A DNA stretch of 7,466 bases. Source: Dehalococcoidia bacterium. Lineage in GTDB: Bacteria > Chloroflexota > Dehalococcoidia > Dehalococcoidales > W693. Position 1 is the first letter of the stretch. Every line of letters begins with the position of its first letter. The notes beneath the pieces are model-generated. The model was not told where the DNA came from and did not search any database. It saw nothing but the letters and a program-made list of their open reading frames with translations. The translations under genes were made by a program, and so were the position numbers. The DNA is taken from the NCBI GenBank assembly GCA_011170385.1, contig DUFE01000023.1:1-7466 (forward strand), in the 5' to 3' direction. This document shows positions 1-4,861 of the stretch, in pieces.

Positions 1-327
1 AATAATACTGTTGTCATATTCGACCGCATACGCGAAAACCTGCTCCGCAGCTCCGGCACCAGCTTCGAAACCATAGTCAATAGCAGCCTGGCGGAATCCC
101 TCACCCGCTCACTCAATACCAGCCTGACGACCATAATCGTGGTGCTGGCTCTATTTCTCTTTGTCGGCTCGACGATTCAGAACTTCTCGGCAGTACTGCT
201 TATCGGTATCATCGCTGGCACCTTCAGCTCCTTATTCATCTCCCCTTCGCTGCTGGTTGTCTGGGAGAAAGGCGAATGGAGGCGGTTCATACAGTGGCTG
301 CCGAGTGCAAAGCCCAAGGATGGATAA
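1..327 (+). CDS. secF: Protein translocase subunit SecF, C-terminal part (5' end outside the window)
   Basis: SecF works with SecD in the inner membrane, using the proton-motive force to help pull proteins through SecYEG. The reading frame is open from base 1 and gives 108 residues ending in TAA at 325-327. It opens with the SecF signature at the end of the fourth transmembrane helix (TVVIFDRIREN, residues 3-13). The cytoplasmic loop with the conserved SLTRSLNTSLTT segment follows (about 33-44), then a fifth helix (about 43-60) and a sixth with GTFSSLFISP (about 75-84), and a short basic tail. The residue just before TVV is Asn (codon 4-6), where SecF normally has the Asp used in proton transport; the partner Arg 34 residues later (R36) is kept. 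secD is probably upstream but lies outside the window. The next gene starts 6 bases after the stop, so the two are probably co-transcribed. Family assignment is secure. Confidence 0.93.
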   Translation, partial: NNTVVIFDRIRENLLRSSGTSFETIVNSSLAESLTRSLNTSLTTIIVVLALFLFVGSTIQNFSAVLLIGIIAGTFSSLFISPSLLVVWEKGEWRRFIQWLPSAKPKDG

Positions 328-333
328 GGAGCA

Positions 334-1206
334 ATGTTCTCCACTAAAAGCGGCGCCTCCAGACTGGCACTACTCGTCATAATTGGGCTGGTAGCTGCCA
401 AGATTACGGTAACCGCCATAACCGGAAGCGTCAGCATCCTTGCCCAGTTGATGGATAGCCTGCTAGACCTTATTGCCGTAACCATCACCTTCTTTGCCAT
501 CAATATAGCTACTAAACCAGCGGACAAGGAGCACCCGTTCGGCCACGGTAAGGTGGAAAACATCTCTGCGGTGGTACAGGCGGTGCTGATATTCACCGCC
601 GCCGGTATCGTAATATATTCAGCCATCGACCGCATAGTTTCCGGGGCTACTATAGAGATGACCGAAGCCGGGATAGGGATGATGGCTATTTCCGTCATCG
701 TAAGCATATTGCTTTCACGACACCTGTTCCGCGTTGCAAAAAAGACTGATTCGCCTGCGCTGGAGGCTATCGCCCATAACATCGCTGCCGATGTCTACTC
801 AGCCGCCGGAGTGCTGGTGGGGCTGGTGATCTTACGCCTCACAGGGTTTGACATCATCGATCCGGTTCTAGCCCTTGCCGTCTCTGTAATCATTATATGG
901 TCAGCGTGCAAGGTGATGCGGAAATCCTTCGGCGGACTGATGGACGTCAGTCTACCCGAAGACGAAGAAAATACCATCAGGTCTATTATTACGAGCTACG
1001 GCGAAAAGGTTAAGGGCTTTGACAACCTGCGCACCAGGAAGGCAGGCAGCCAGCGCCATATCAGTTTCAACCTGACAATGAGCAGCGATACCAGTCTCAA
1101 GGAAGTCCACGCTATATGCTACCGTATAGAGCAGGATATCAAAGCCGGGTTGCCCAACTCCACGGTTACCATTCACGTAGAGCCGGCAGACAGGGAAAGC
1201 AGTTAA
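334..1206 (+). CDS. Cation diffusion facilitator (CDF) family metal cation exporter
   Basis: A 290-residue inner-membrane divalent-metal/proton antiporter of the FieF/YiiP type, at the usual family length. The ATG at 334 is preceded by AAGGAG (326-331), which overlaps the secF stop. Six transmembrane helices occupy about residues 10-200 and a cytoplasmic metal-binding domain about 205-285. Helix 2 carries the site A pair D41 and D45 in SILAQLMDSLLD. The helix 2-3 loop has PADKEHPFGHGK, giving site B ligands D64, H67 and H71. The C-terminal domain has the DNLRTRKAG motif, H259, and HVEP with H281. In helix 5 the usual HxxxD of site A reads as N149xxxD153, with a His shifted one place earlier (H148). 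Family knowledge says substrates are Zn, Fe, Mn, Co or Cd; the altered site makes a simple zinc prediction unsafe. Its stop codon overlaps that of the convergent lysE-type gene. Confidence 0.9.
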   Translation: MFSTKSGASRLALLVIIGLVAAKITVTAITGSVSILAQLMDSLLDLIAVTITFFAINIATKPADKEHPFGHGKVENISAVVQAVLIFTAAGIVIYSAIDRIVSGATIEMTEAGIGMMAISVIVSILLSRHLFRVAKKTDSPALEAIAHNIAADVYSAAGVLVGLVILRLTGFDIIDPVLALAVSVIIIWSACKVMRKSFGGLMDVSLPEDEENTIRSIITSYGEKVKGFDNLRTRKAGSQRHISFNLTMSSDTSLKEVHAICYRIEQDIKAGLPNSTVTIHVEPADRESS

Positions 1207-1814
1207 ACCACCCCCTGGATGCCCGACACTATAAACCAGGCACCGAACCCGGCGAGCACCAGACTGCTGGCGATAAACACCCACTCCTGCAACCTCTGCC
1301 CCCAAAGCGCATGACTCTTATAGACAAGCACCGAGACGAATGAAAGCCAGATCAAATCGCACAGCCAGTGTACGATTATAAAGGCGGTTAACCCACCAGC
1401 GCCAAAATCGGCAACCTTCATTATAAGCATACTGCCTATCGTCGCCCACCATAGCAGGAAAAAGGGATTCAAACCGCTGGTGAGAATGCCGGCGGTAAAA
1501 GCGCTGTATGGCAGGTCTTTGCCCTCTCTGACCACCTGGGTGCGGGCGCGGAACATACCGATTCCCAGCCAGATTACCATACCACCGCCCAGTATGCTTA
1601 ATACAAGCTGGACGCTGCTATTTTCAAAGAAGCGGGCGAAACCGAAGTAGATCAGCAGTATCAGCGGAACCTCGATAACGGCATGCCCCAGAGAAATCCA
1701 GACGCCGGTCCAGGGAGACCGGTAGCTCTTCGCCAGCGTCACGGCGAACATAGGGCCCGGCATCATCACGCCGGTAAAGGAGATAGCGACCACACTTAAC
1801 AGAACCGGTATCAT
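1203..1814 (-). CDS. LysE/RhtB family amino-acid or metabolite exporter
   Basis: A 203-residue membrane protein of the LysE translocator superfamily, which exports amino acids or similar small molecules across the inner membrane. Length is typical. The N-terminal family signature is present (TGVMMPGPMFAVTLAKS, about residues 14-30), as is the second conserved stretch SGLNPFFLLWW (113-123) in the central part. About six hydrophobic segments are visible (roughly 3-25, 38-61, 68-88, 105-132, 140-164, 178-198). Start: the ATG at 1814 is the only reasonable start, because an in-frame stop lies three codons upstream (1823-1821). The ribosome binding site is weak (only GGT nearby), so translation may be modest. 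An extended -10 promoter lies just upstream. The substrate cannot be told from sequence. The gene is convergent with the CDF gene, and the TTAA at 1203-1206 contains both stops. Confidence 0.88.
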   Translation of the reverse strand: MIPVLLSVVAISFTGVMMPGPMFAVTLAKSYRSPWTGVWISLGHAVIEVPLILLIYFGFARFFENSSVQLVLSILGGGMVIWLGIGMFRARTQVVREGKDLPYSAFTAGILTSGLNPFFLLWWATIGSMLIMKVADFGAGGLTAFIIVHWLCDLIWLSFVSVLVYKSHALWGQRLQEWVFIASSLVLAGFGAWFIVSGIQGVV

Positions 1815-1848
1815 AAAAAATTACCAAGATAGGGCACCTGTTCCCGAT

Positions 1849-1857
1849 ATTATATCA
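1849..1857 (-). promoter_or_regulatory. Extended -10 promoter of the lysE-type gene
   Basis: Read on the minus strand, bases 1857 to 1849 give TGATATAAT, a perfect extended -10 element (TGnTATAAT). No good -35 hexamer stands 16-18 bases upstream, which is normal for extended -10 promoters. The expected start is near 1842, leaving a leader of about 28 bases before the ATG at 1814. Inferred from sequence match only. Confidence 0.55.
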
Positions 1858-1887
1858 CCTATTACTCTCATTTCTCCTACAGCCCAC

Positions 1888-1916
1888 TTGAGTCCGCCCA
1901 CCCGATAAACTATACT
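1888..1916 (+). promoter_or_regulatory. Sigma-70 type promoter of nurA
   Basis: A -35 box TTGAGT (1888-1893) and a -10 box TATACT (1911-1916) are separated by exactly 17 bases, each one mismatch from consensus. The predicted start near 1923 leaves a leader of about 32 bases to the TTG start at 1955. The leader carries GGAGAG (1943-1948) six bases before that TTG, which decides the start codon. The promoter lies back to back with that of the lysE-type gene. Confidence 0.65.
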
Positions 1917-1954
1917 ATCTGATACAAACGTATGATATAAGCGGAGAGAAAAGA

Positions 1955-3166
1955 TTGCCTCTGGAATTAAGCAAGGTCGCCGCACAGCTGGAAGGTATGG
2001 CTGTCCGCCTCAAAGCCGGTATCGAGCAAAGGCGGCAGCATCTGGAGCAGGCGTTCGGAATAATAAATATTAAAGCCATCGACCCCGAAGGGCTTAAAAG
2101 AAAGATTGCCCGCAGCAAGACCACCTGGCTGGTAGCCGACATCGTCGAAGAGCCCAACAGACACTATCAGCCCCCGCCACCCCCCGAAGATTTCACGATC
2201 ATAGCCACCGACGGCTCGCACATAGATGTCAACCGCCACCAATCCACACGTTACTACCTGATAAACATAGGTAGCGTAATGCTCTCCTACGGCAGCAACC
2301 CAGACGCCAAAATCGAAAGCCACCCCCGTCTCTATTTTGAAGAGGAAGATCTGGTCCTTTCGCCGCCGGAAGGTGGCGGTCGCGAGCAGCCGATAGAGGG
2401 AGCTCTGCTGGGCATCAAGCGCGGTATCAAGGAATGCCGCCACCTGGCTGATATTGCCGGTGAGCTGCCAGCTGGGTCTTCGGCGCTGGCGCTTCTCGAC
2501 GGGTCGCTGATAATCTGGGGATTGTCAAGCAAGGACTATCCGGAGTTTGTTGTCGATGAGCTATTGATAAAAGGGTTCCTCTGCCACCTCGAGGATATCA
2601 AGAAACTTAACAAATATAGACCCCTCGCTCTTGCCAGCTACATCAGCTTCCCTCGCTCGACAGACGTCGTCAATACGCTGCGGGTGGCTATTTGCCCCTA
2701 CGATTCCCCAGATTGCGACCGTTACTGCAGTAACCTCCCCCCGGGTAAGCGGGAATGCGACGCCGTCGCCGGCGTCCGTGACCGTGATCTGTTTTTCAAC
2801 ATCTTAAACGACGGCGAGAGGTCGTCTCTATTTATCAACCAGTCTTCGATAGTCAGGAACTACTACAGCGACCAGCGTATCTATTTTTTCTATATCAGGG
2901 TGGGTGATGAGATAGCCCGAATCGAGATACCGCAGTGGGTGGCGATGGATGAAAAGCTCCTTGGTCTGGCGCATTCTCTGATCCTGGACCAGTGCCAGCG
3001 AGGGCATGGTTATCCAGTAGCTTTAAGCGAAGCCCACGAGCAGGCGGTACTGACCGCTGCCGACCGCAATAATTTTCAACAGCTAGTAGAGCTGTTGCTC
3101 GCCGAAGAACACATACCCGTTACATCATCGGTTAAGAGCTTGAGCAAGCGAACGAGGTGGGTTTAG
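1955..3166 (+). CDS. nurA: NurA domain 5'-3' nuclease, partner of HerA
   Basis: A 403-residue protein of the NurA family: nucleases that pair with the HerA translocase to resect DNA ends. The start is TTG at 1955, with GGAGAG at 1943-1948. The N-terminal ~75 residues look helical and end in a proline run (YQPPPPPEDF, 71-80). The RNase H-like nuclease core follows: TIIATDGSHID (81-91) with the metal-binding D86, and LALLDGSLIIWGL (178-190) with D182. Near the C-terminus is the family block GYPVALSEAHEQAV (352-365) with H361, just before a short helical tail. Residues 247-268 hold four cysteines (C247, C254, C258, C268), a possible zinc or iron-sulfur site. The herA gene lies 1.1 kb downstream on the same strand, separated by small genes. 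The family call is strong; the catalytic residue roles are assigned by analogy with archaeal NurA. Confidence 0.9.
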   Translation: MPLELSKVAAQLEGMAVRLKAGIEQRRQHLEQAFGIINIKAIDPEGLKRKIARSKTTWLVADIVEEPNRHYQPPPPPEDFTIIATDGSHIDVNRHQSTRYYLINIGSVMLSYGSNPDAKIESHPRLYFEEEDLVLSPPEGGGREQPIEGALLGIKRGIKECRHLADIAGELPAGSSALALLDGSLIIWGLSSKDYPEFVVDELLIKGFLCHLEDIKKLNKYRPLALASYISFPRSTDVVNTLRVAICPYDSPDCDRYCSNLPPGKRECDAVAGVRDRDLFFNILNDGERSSLFINQSSIVRNYYSDQRIYFFYIRVGDEIARIEIPQWVAMDEKLLGLAHSLILDQCQRGHGYPVALSEAHEQAVLTAADRNNFQQLVELLLAEEHIPVTSSVKSLSKRTRWV

Positions 3167-3168
3167 CC

Positions 3169-3197
3169 TTGACAGCTGGCGAGCTTAAGTTTAGCAT
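3169..3197 (+). promoter_or_regulatory. Possible promoter just after nurA
   Basis: TTGACA (3169-3174, perfect -35) and TAGCAT (3192-3197, four of six matches to the -10) are 17 bases apart, starting two bases after the nurA stop. It could drive the small genes at 3252-3944 separately from nurA. The same TTG could instead be a start codon (see the 39-codon ORF), so the reading is ambiguous. Confidence 0.4.
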
Positions 3198-3288
3198 AAC
3201 CGCAACATTAGATAGCAGCGAGCGTTATATAACCTGCATTCAGGATGATAAATGGTTGATATTGGAAAGGGATTTACATCCAGTATAG
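3169..3288 (+). CDS. Doubtful 39-residue ORF directly after nurA
   Basis: From TTG at 3169 the frame runs 39 codons to TAG at 3286-3288. GAGGTGG (3154-3160), inside the nurA end, sits 8 bases before this TTG and could serve as a ribosome binding site. The translation looks protein-like (LKFSITATLDSSERYI, then a segment ending in DDKWLILERD), alternating polar and hydrophobic residues as in beta strands, but I recognise no family. It overlaps the next small ORF by 37 bases in another frame, and its TTG doubles as a perfect -35 box. Listed because the two-base spacing after nurA would fit an operon; it may not be real. Confidence 0.2.
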   Translation: MTAGELKFSITATLDSSERYITCIQDDKWLILERDLHPV

Positions 3289-3455
3289 CCGTTGAGGCCG
3301 TTGAGCTGGTGATCGGCATCGTCAGCGGTAGAAAGCAGAAACCTTGGTCTGAACTGATAGGGAAAGAAAAACAAGAAGGGGTTCATGGCTGCCTTGGGTA
3401 TGCTGGTGCTAGCGGGAATCGTCACAATGGTACTGGTTGCATGATGTATCGATAA
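3252..3455 (+). CDS. Small ORF of unknown function, probably frame-interrupted before a hydrophobic tail
   Basis: ATG at 3252 follows AGGAT (3242-3246) at good spacing, and the frame runs 67 codons to TAA at 3453-3455. The first ~38 residues look like genuine protein (TSSIAVEAVELVIGIVSG, then RKQKPWSELIGKEK). The remainder (rich in Gly, Cys, His, Asn) looks like an out-of-frame tail. In the neighbouring frame, starting inside the A-rich stretch at 3361-3380, the same DNA reads KKNKKGF followed by MAALGMLVLAGIVTMVLVA and a TGA at 3442-3444: a lysine-rich anchor and a single transmembrane helix. A one-base shift in the A/G-rich run would join the two into one ~60-residue membrane-anchored protein. 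This may be a sequencing or assembly indel, a recent mutation, or programmed slippage. No family recognised. Confidence 0.35.
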   Translation: MVDIGKGFTSSIAVEAVELVIGIVSGRKQKPWSELIGKEKQEGVHGCLGYAGASGNRHNGTGCMMYR

Positions 3456-3477
3456 CGCCCCGTTCAAGGAGGTAACA

Positions 3478-3879
3478 ATGTCGGATAACAATCGCCGTGT
3501 CGTCGCCAGAAGAATGAGGCGTACCGGCAGGATTATCGGCATGATTGCCGCCGGTTTCTTTCTTGTCTTCATCATAGGAGAAGCCATCGGTGAAACCTTT
3601 TCCGAAGGCGAAGGGATTATAGAAACGGAAGGAATCTTAATAGGCACCATCTCAGCAGTAGCGCTGATCGCTTGCTTTGTATCCTGGTGGCGTGCGCGAC
3701 TCGGCGGCATACTGCTGGTGCTGGTCTCCATGGCTCTCGGCATCCATATAGGCATCTACGCCGGGCACAACCACTTCCTTGCCTGGCTGATGGTCGGCTT
3801 CCCTTATCTCGTCGCCGGCGGGCTGATACTGACCTCGCTCTGGATAGAGAGAAAAGAGGTTTTGTCAAGGGGGCAATAA
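3478..3879 (+). CDS. Four-helix integral membrane protein of unknown function
   Basis: A 133-residue protein with an excellent ribosome binding site (AAGGAGGT, 3466-3473) before the ATG at 3478. The N-terminus is strongly basic (RRVVARRMRR, 6-15). Four hydrophobic helices follow at about 17-37, 52-70, 74-94 and 101-122, with short loops: an acidic outer loop (EGEGIIETEG, 43-52), a basic inner loop (WWRAR, 70-74) and a second outer loop (YAGHNHF, 94-100). The charge pattern places both ends in the cytoplasm. It resembles small hypothetical membrane proteins of Chloroflexota, but I cannot name a function. The lysine-rich peptide gene starts two bases after its stop, so the two are probably co-translated from one message. 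Confidence 0.75.
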   Translation: MSDNNRRVVARRMRRTGRIIGMIAAGFFLVFIIGEAIGETFSEGEGIIETEGILIGTISAVALIACFVSWWRARLGGILLVLVSMALGIHIGIYAGHNHFLAWLMVGFPYLVAGGLILTSLWIERKEVLSRGQ

Positions 3880-3881
3880 AA

Positions 3882-3944
3882 ATGGGCAGCAAAGGAAGAA
3901 AAAACGTAAAGAAACCCAAGAAACCGAAGGACAAAAAGAAATAG
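3882..3944 (+). CDS. Very small lysine-rich basic peptide (20 residues)
   Basis: ATG at 3882 to TAG at 3942-3944. The peptide begins MGSKGRKNVKKPK and has 10 Lys and 1 Arg among 20 residues, with no hydrophobic core. AGGGGG (3868-3873), inside the end of the preceding gene, gives a ribosome binding site 8 bases before the ATG, and only two bases separate it from the previous stop. Such a peptide would be disordered and could bind nucleic acid or ribosomes, but this is only inferred from charge. Good spacing and a well-placed ribosome binding site argue for a real gene; the A-rich DNA that makes Lys codons common argues for caution. Confidence 0.45.
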   Translation: MGSKGRKNVKKPKKPKDKKK

Positions 3945-4244
3945 AAAAAGGCGAGCCAAAGAGAAGTAAAGCCCCTATAATATAAATAGGAAGGTTTGCA
4001 TAGGTGCGGTCATTACCAAATAGAAAGGGGAATTTGAAGGGCGAAGCCACTCATTAAAATCATCCCCCCTCTCCTTGTAAGGAGAGGGGGGATAAAGGGG
4101 AAGAGGTTGCTATGTTAAAGAGACGGGGCTGGAATATCTTTCGTTGCTCTTCCCCATTTAGCTTTTTCTTCCCACCCAGCCCTCCCTCGGCAGGCTATTT
4201 TTTAATATCGGTGGATTCACCGCCATGTAAGGAAGGTATATAGT
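3945..4244. other. Non-coding stretch before the HAS-barrel/herA genes
   Basis: About 300 bases with no convincing coding frame on either strand. It contains an AT-rich 5-bp hairpin (CCTAT 3974-3978 with ATAGG 3986-3990), with TATAAT at 3976-3981 but no matching -35. A perfect palindromic repeat follows at 4062-4093. A 9-bp long-range inverted pair (GGGGAAGAG 4097-4105 with CTCTTCCCC 4147-4155) comes next. AGCC/GGCT (4178-4181, 4193-4196) then precedes a run of six T at 4198-4203, too weak a stem for a confident terminator. A small hairpin (CGGTG 4209-4213 with CACCG 4218-4222) lies before the first ribosome binding site. A clear promoter for the downstream genes was not found. Confidence 0.5.
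4062..4093. repeat. Perfect 15-bp inverted repeat, likely dispersed palindromic repeat
   Basis: Bases 4062-4076 (ATCCCCCCTCTCCTT) and 4079-4093 are exact reverse complements around a two-base centre (GT at 4077-4078). The hairpin is very GC-rich and is not followed by a T run on either side, so it is not a normal intrinsic terminator. The C-rich/G-rich arms around CTCCTTGTAAGGAG resemble the palindromes of REP-type or MITE-type repeats found in many copies in some bacterial genomes. The further inverted pair at 4097-4105/4147-4155 could belong to the same element, making it 60-150 bases long. Copy number cannot be seen from one window. Confidence 0.7.
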
Positions 4245-4265
4245 ATGACGAGGTTAATAAATTGA
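4245..4265 (+). CDS. Possible six-codon leader ORF overlapping the start of the next gene
   Basis: AAGGAAGG (4229-4236) sits 8 bases before an ATG at 4245, a better ribosome binding site and start codon than those of the following gene. The frame encodes MTRLIN and stops with TGA at 4263-4265, which overlaps the TTG start at 4262-4264 in the form TTGA. Ribosomes ending there could restart on the TTG, giving translational coupling. Inferred from sequence only; a six-codon ORF can easily arise by chance. Confidence 0.25.
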   Translation: MTRLIN

Positions 4266-4861
4266 GCACAGAAGCGCCGCAGAGAGCTGGTGAAATCATC
4301 GCCACCAGTACCACTGACTTTACCGCCCAGTGCTACGAGCTCTACCAGCTACCACCCCTGGGTAGCCCGGTCAAGAACGGAGACGCCGAACTAGAGATAT
4401 ATGCCATCGTCTATAACGCCACTACCAGCAGCATCGAGCCGGGGCGTCACCCCATCGCCCGCGGAAAAGACGAAACCAGCGAAGAGGCAATCTACCACTC
4501 CAACCCTCAACTGGAAAAGCTGCTCCGTAGCGAGTTCAGCGCCCTGGTGGTGGGGCACAAGGCAGGCGACAAAGTCCACCATTACCTGCCGCCGAAACCG
4601 GCGCGCATTCACAGCTTCGTTCACCTGTGCTCGCCACAGGAAATTAGAGATTTCAGCCAGTCTCTCGGCTTCCTCGATATCATAATCAACAGCCAGCTAC
4701 CGATACCACGTGACGAGCTTATCGCCGCCTGCCTGCGCCAGATTAGCCGAGCCTATGAAGATGCCGATAGCTTTCTCGTTCTAGTAGGCAAGCGTCTGGC
4801 TGCCCTGTTAAGCGATAACTTCAGCCAGCTATCGGCGATCCTTGAAAGGATAAAGCAATGA
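4262..4861 (+). CDS. HAS-barrel-like protein encoded with HerA, probable HerA partner
   Basis: A 199-residue soluble protein with no signal peptide or membrane segment. The start is TTG at 4262, the only start codon before an in-frame stop at 4241-4243, with GAGG at 4250-4253 eight bases upstream. The N-terminal ~60 residues (GEIIATSTTDFTAQCYEL, then PPLGSPVKN and IYAIVYNATT) resemble the HAS-barrel, the small beta-barrel found at the front of HerA-type ATPases. The middle has EPGRHPIARGKDE (60-72) and ALVVGHKAGDKV followed by YLPPKPARIHSFV. The last third (about 130-199) is helical with IIINSQLPIPRDELI. The herA ATG overlaps its stop (ATGA), so the two are made together. The likely role is assembly, regulation or DNA loading of HerA; this is inference from linkage and fold resemblance. 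The exact function is unknown. Confidence 0.7.
   Translation: MSTEAPQRAGEIIATSTTDFTAQCYELYQLPPLGSPVKNGDAELEIYAIVYNATTSSIEPGRHPIARGKDETSEEAIYHSNPQLEKLLRSEFSALVVGHKAGDKVHHYLPPKPARIHSFVHLCSPQEIRDFSQSLGFLDIIINSQLPIPRDELIAACLRQISRAYEDADSFLVLVGKRLAALLSDNFSQLSAILERIKQ

Noticed and set aside
177..782. Minus-strand open frame of 201 codons
   Set aside because: It lies opposite secF and the CDF gene. Its composition is that of an antisense shadow, and no motif is visible.
952..1305. Minus-strand open frame of 117 codons across the CDF/lysE-type junction
   Set aside because: It overlaps two well-supported genes in other frames and its translation shows no known family features.
3976..3981. TATAAT as a -10 box for the herA genes
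   Set aside because: No -35-like hexamer is found at 16-18 bases and no TG extension; it sits in the loop and stem of an AT-rich hairpin and is nearly 270 bases from the next solid gene.
4178..4203. Possible intrinsic terminator with a T run at 4198-4203
   Set aside because: The stem is only four pairs (AGCC/GGCT) with an 11-base loop, too weak to call; the T run alone is not enough.
3945..4261. CRISPR array or toxin-antitoxin pair in the non-coding stretch
   Set aside because: There are no regularly spaced direct repeats, and no pair of overlapping small frames with good start signals.
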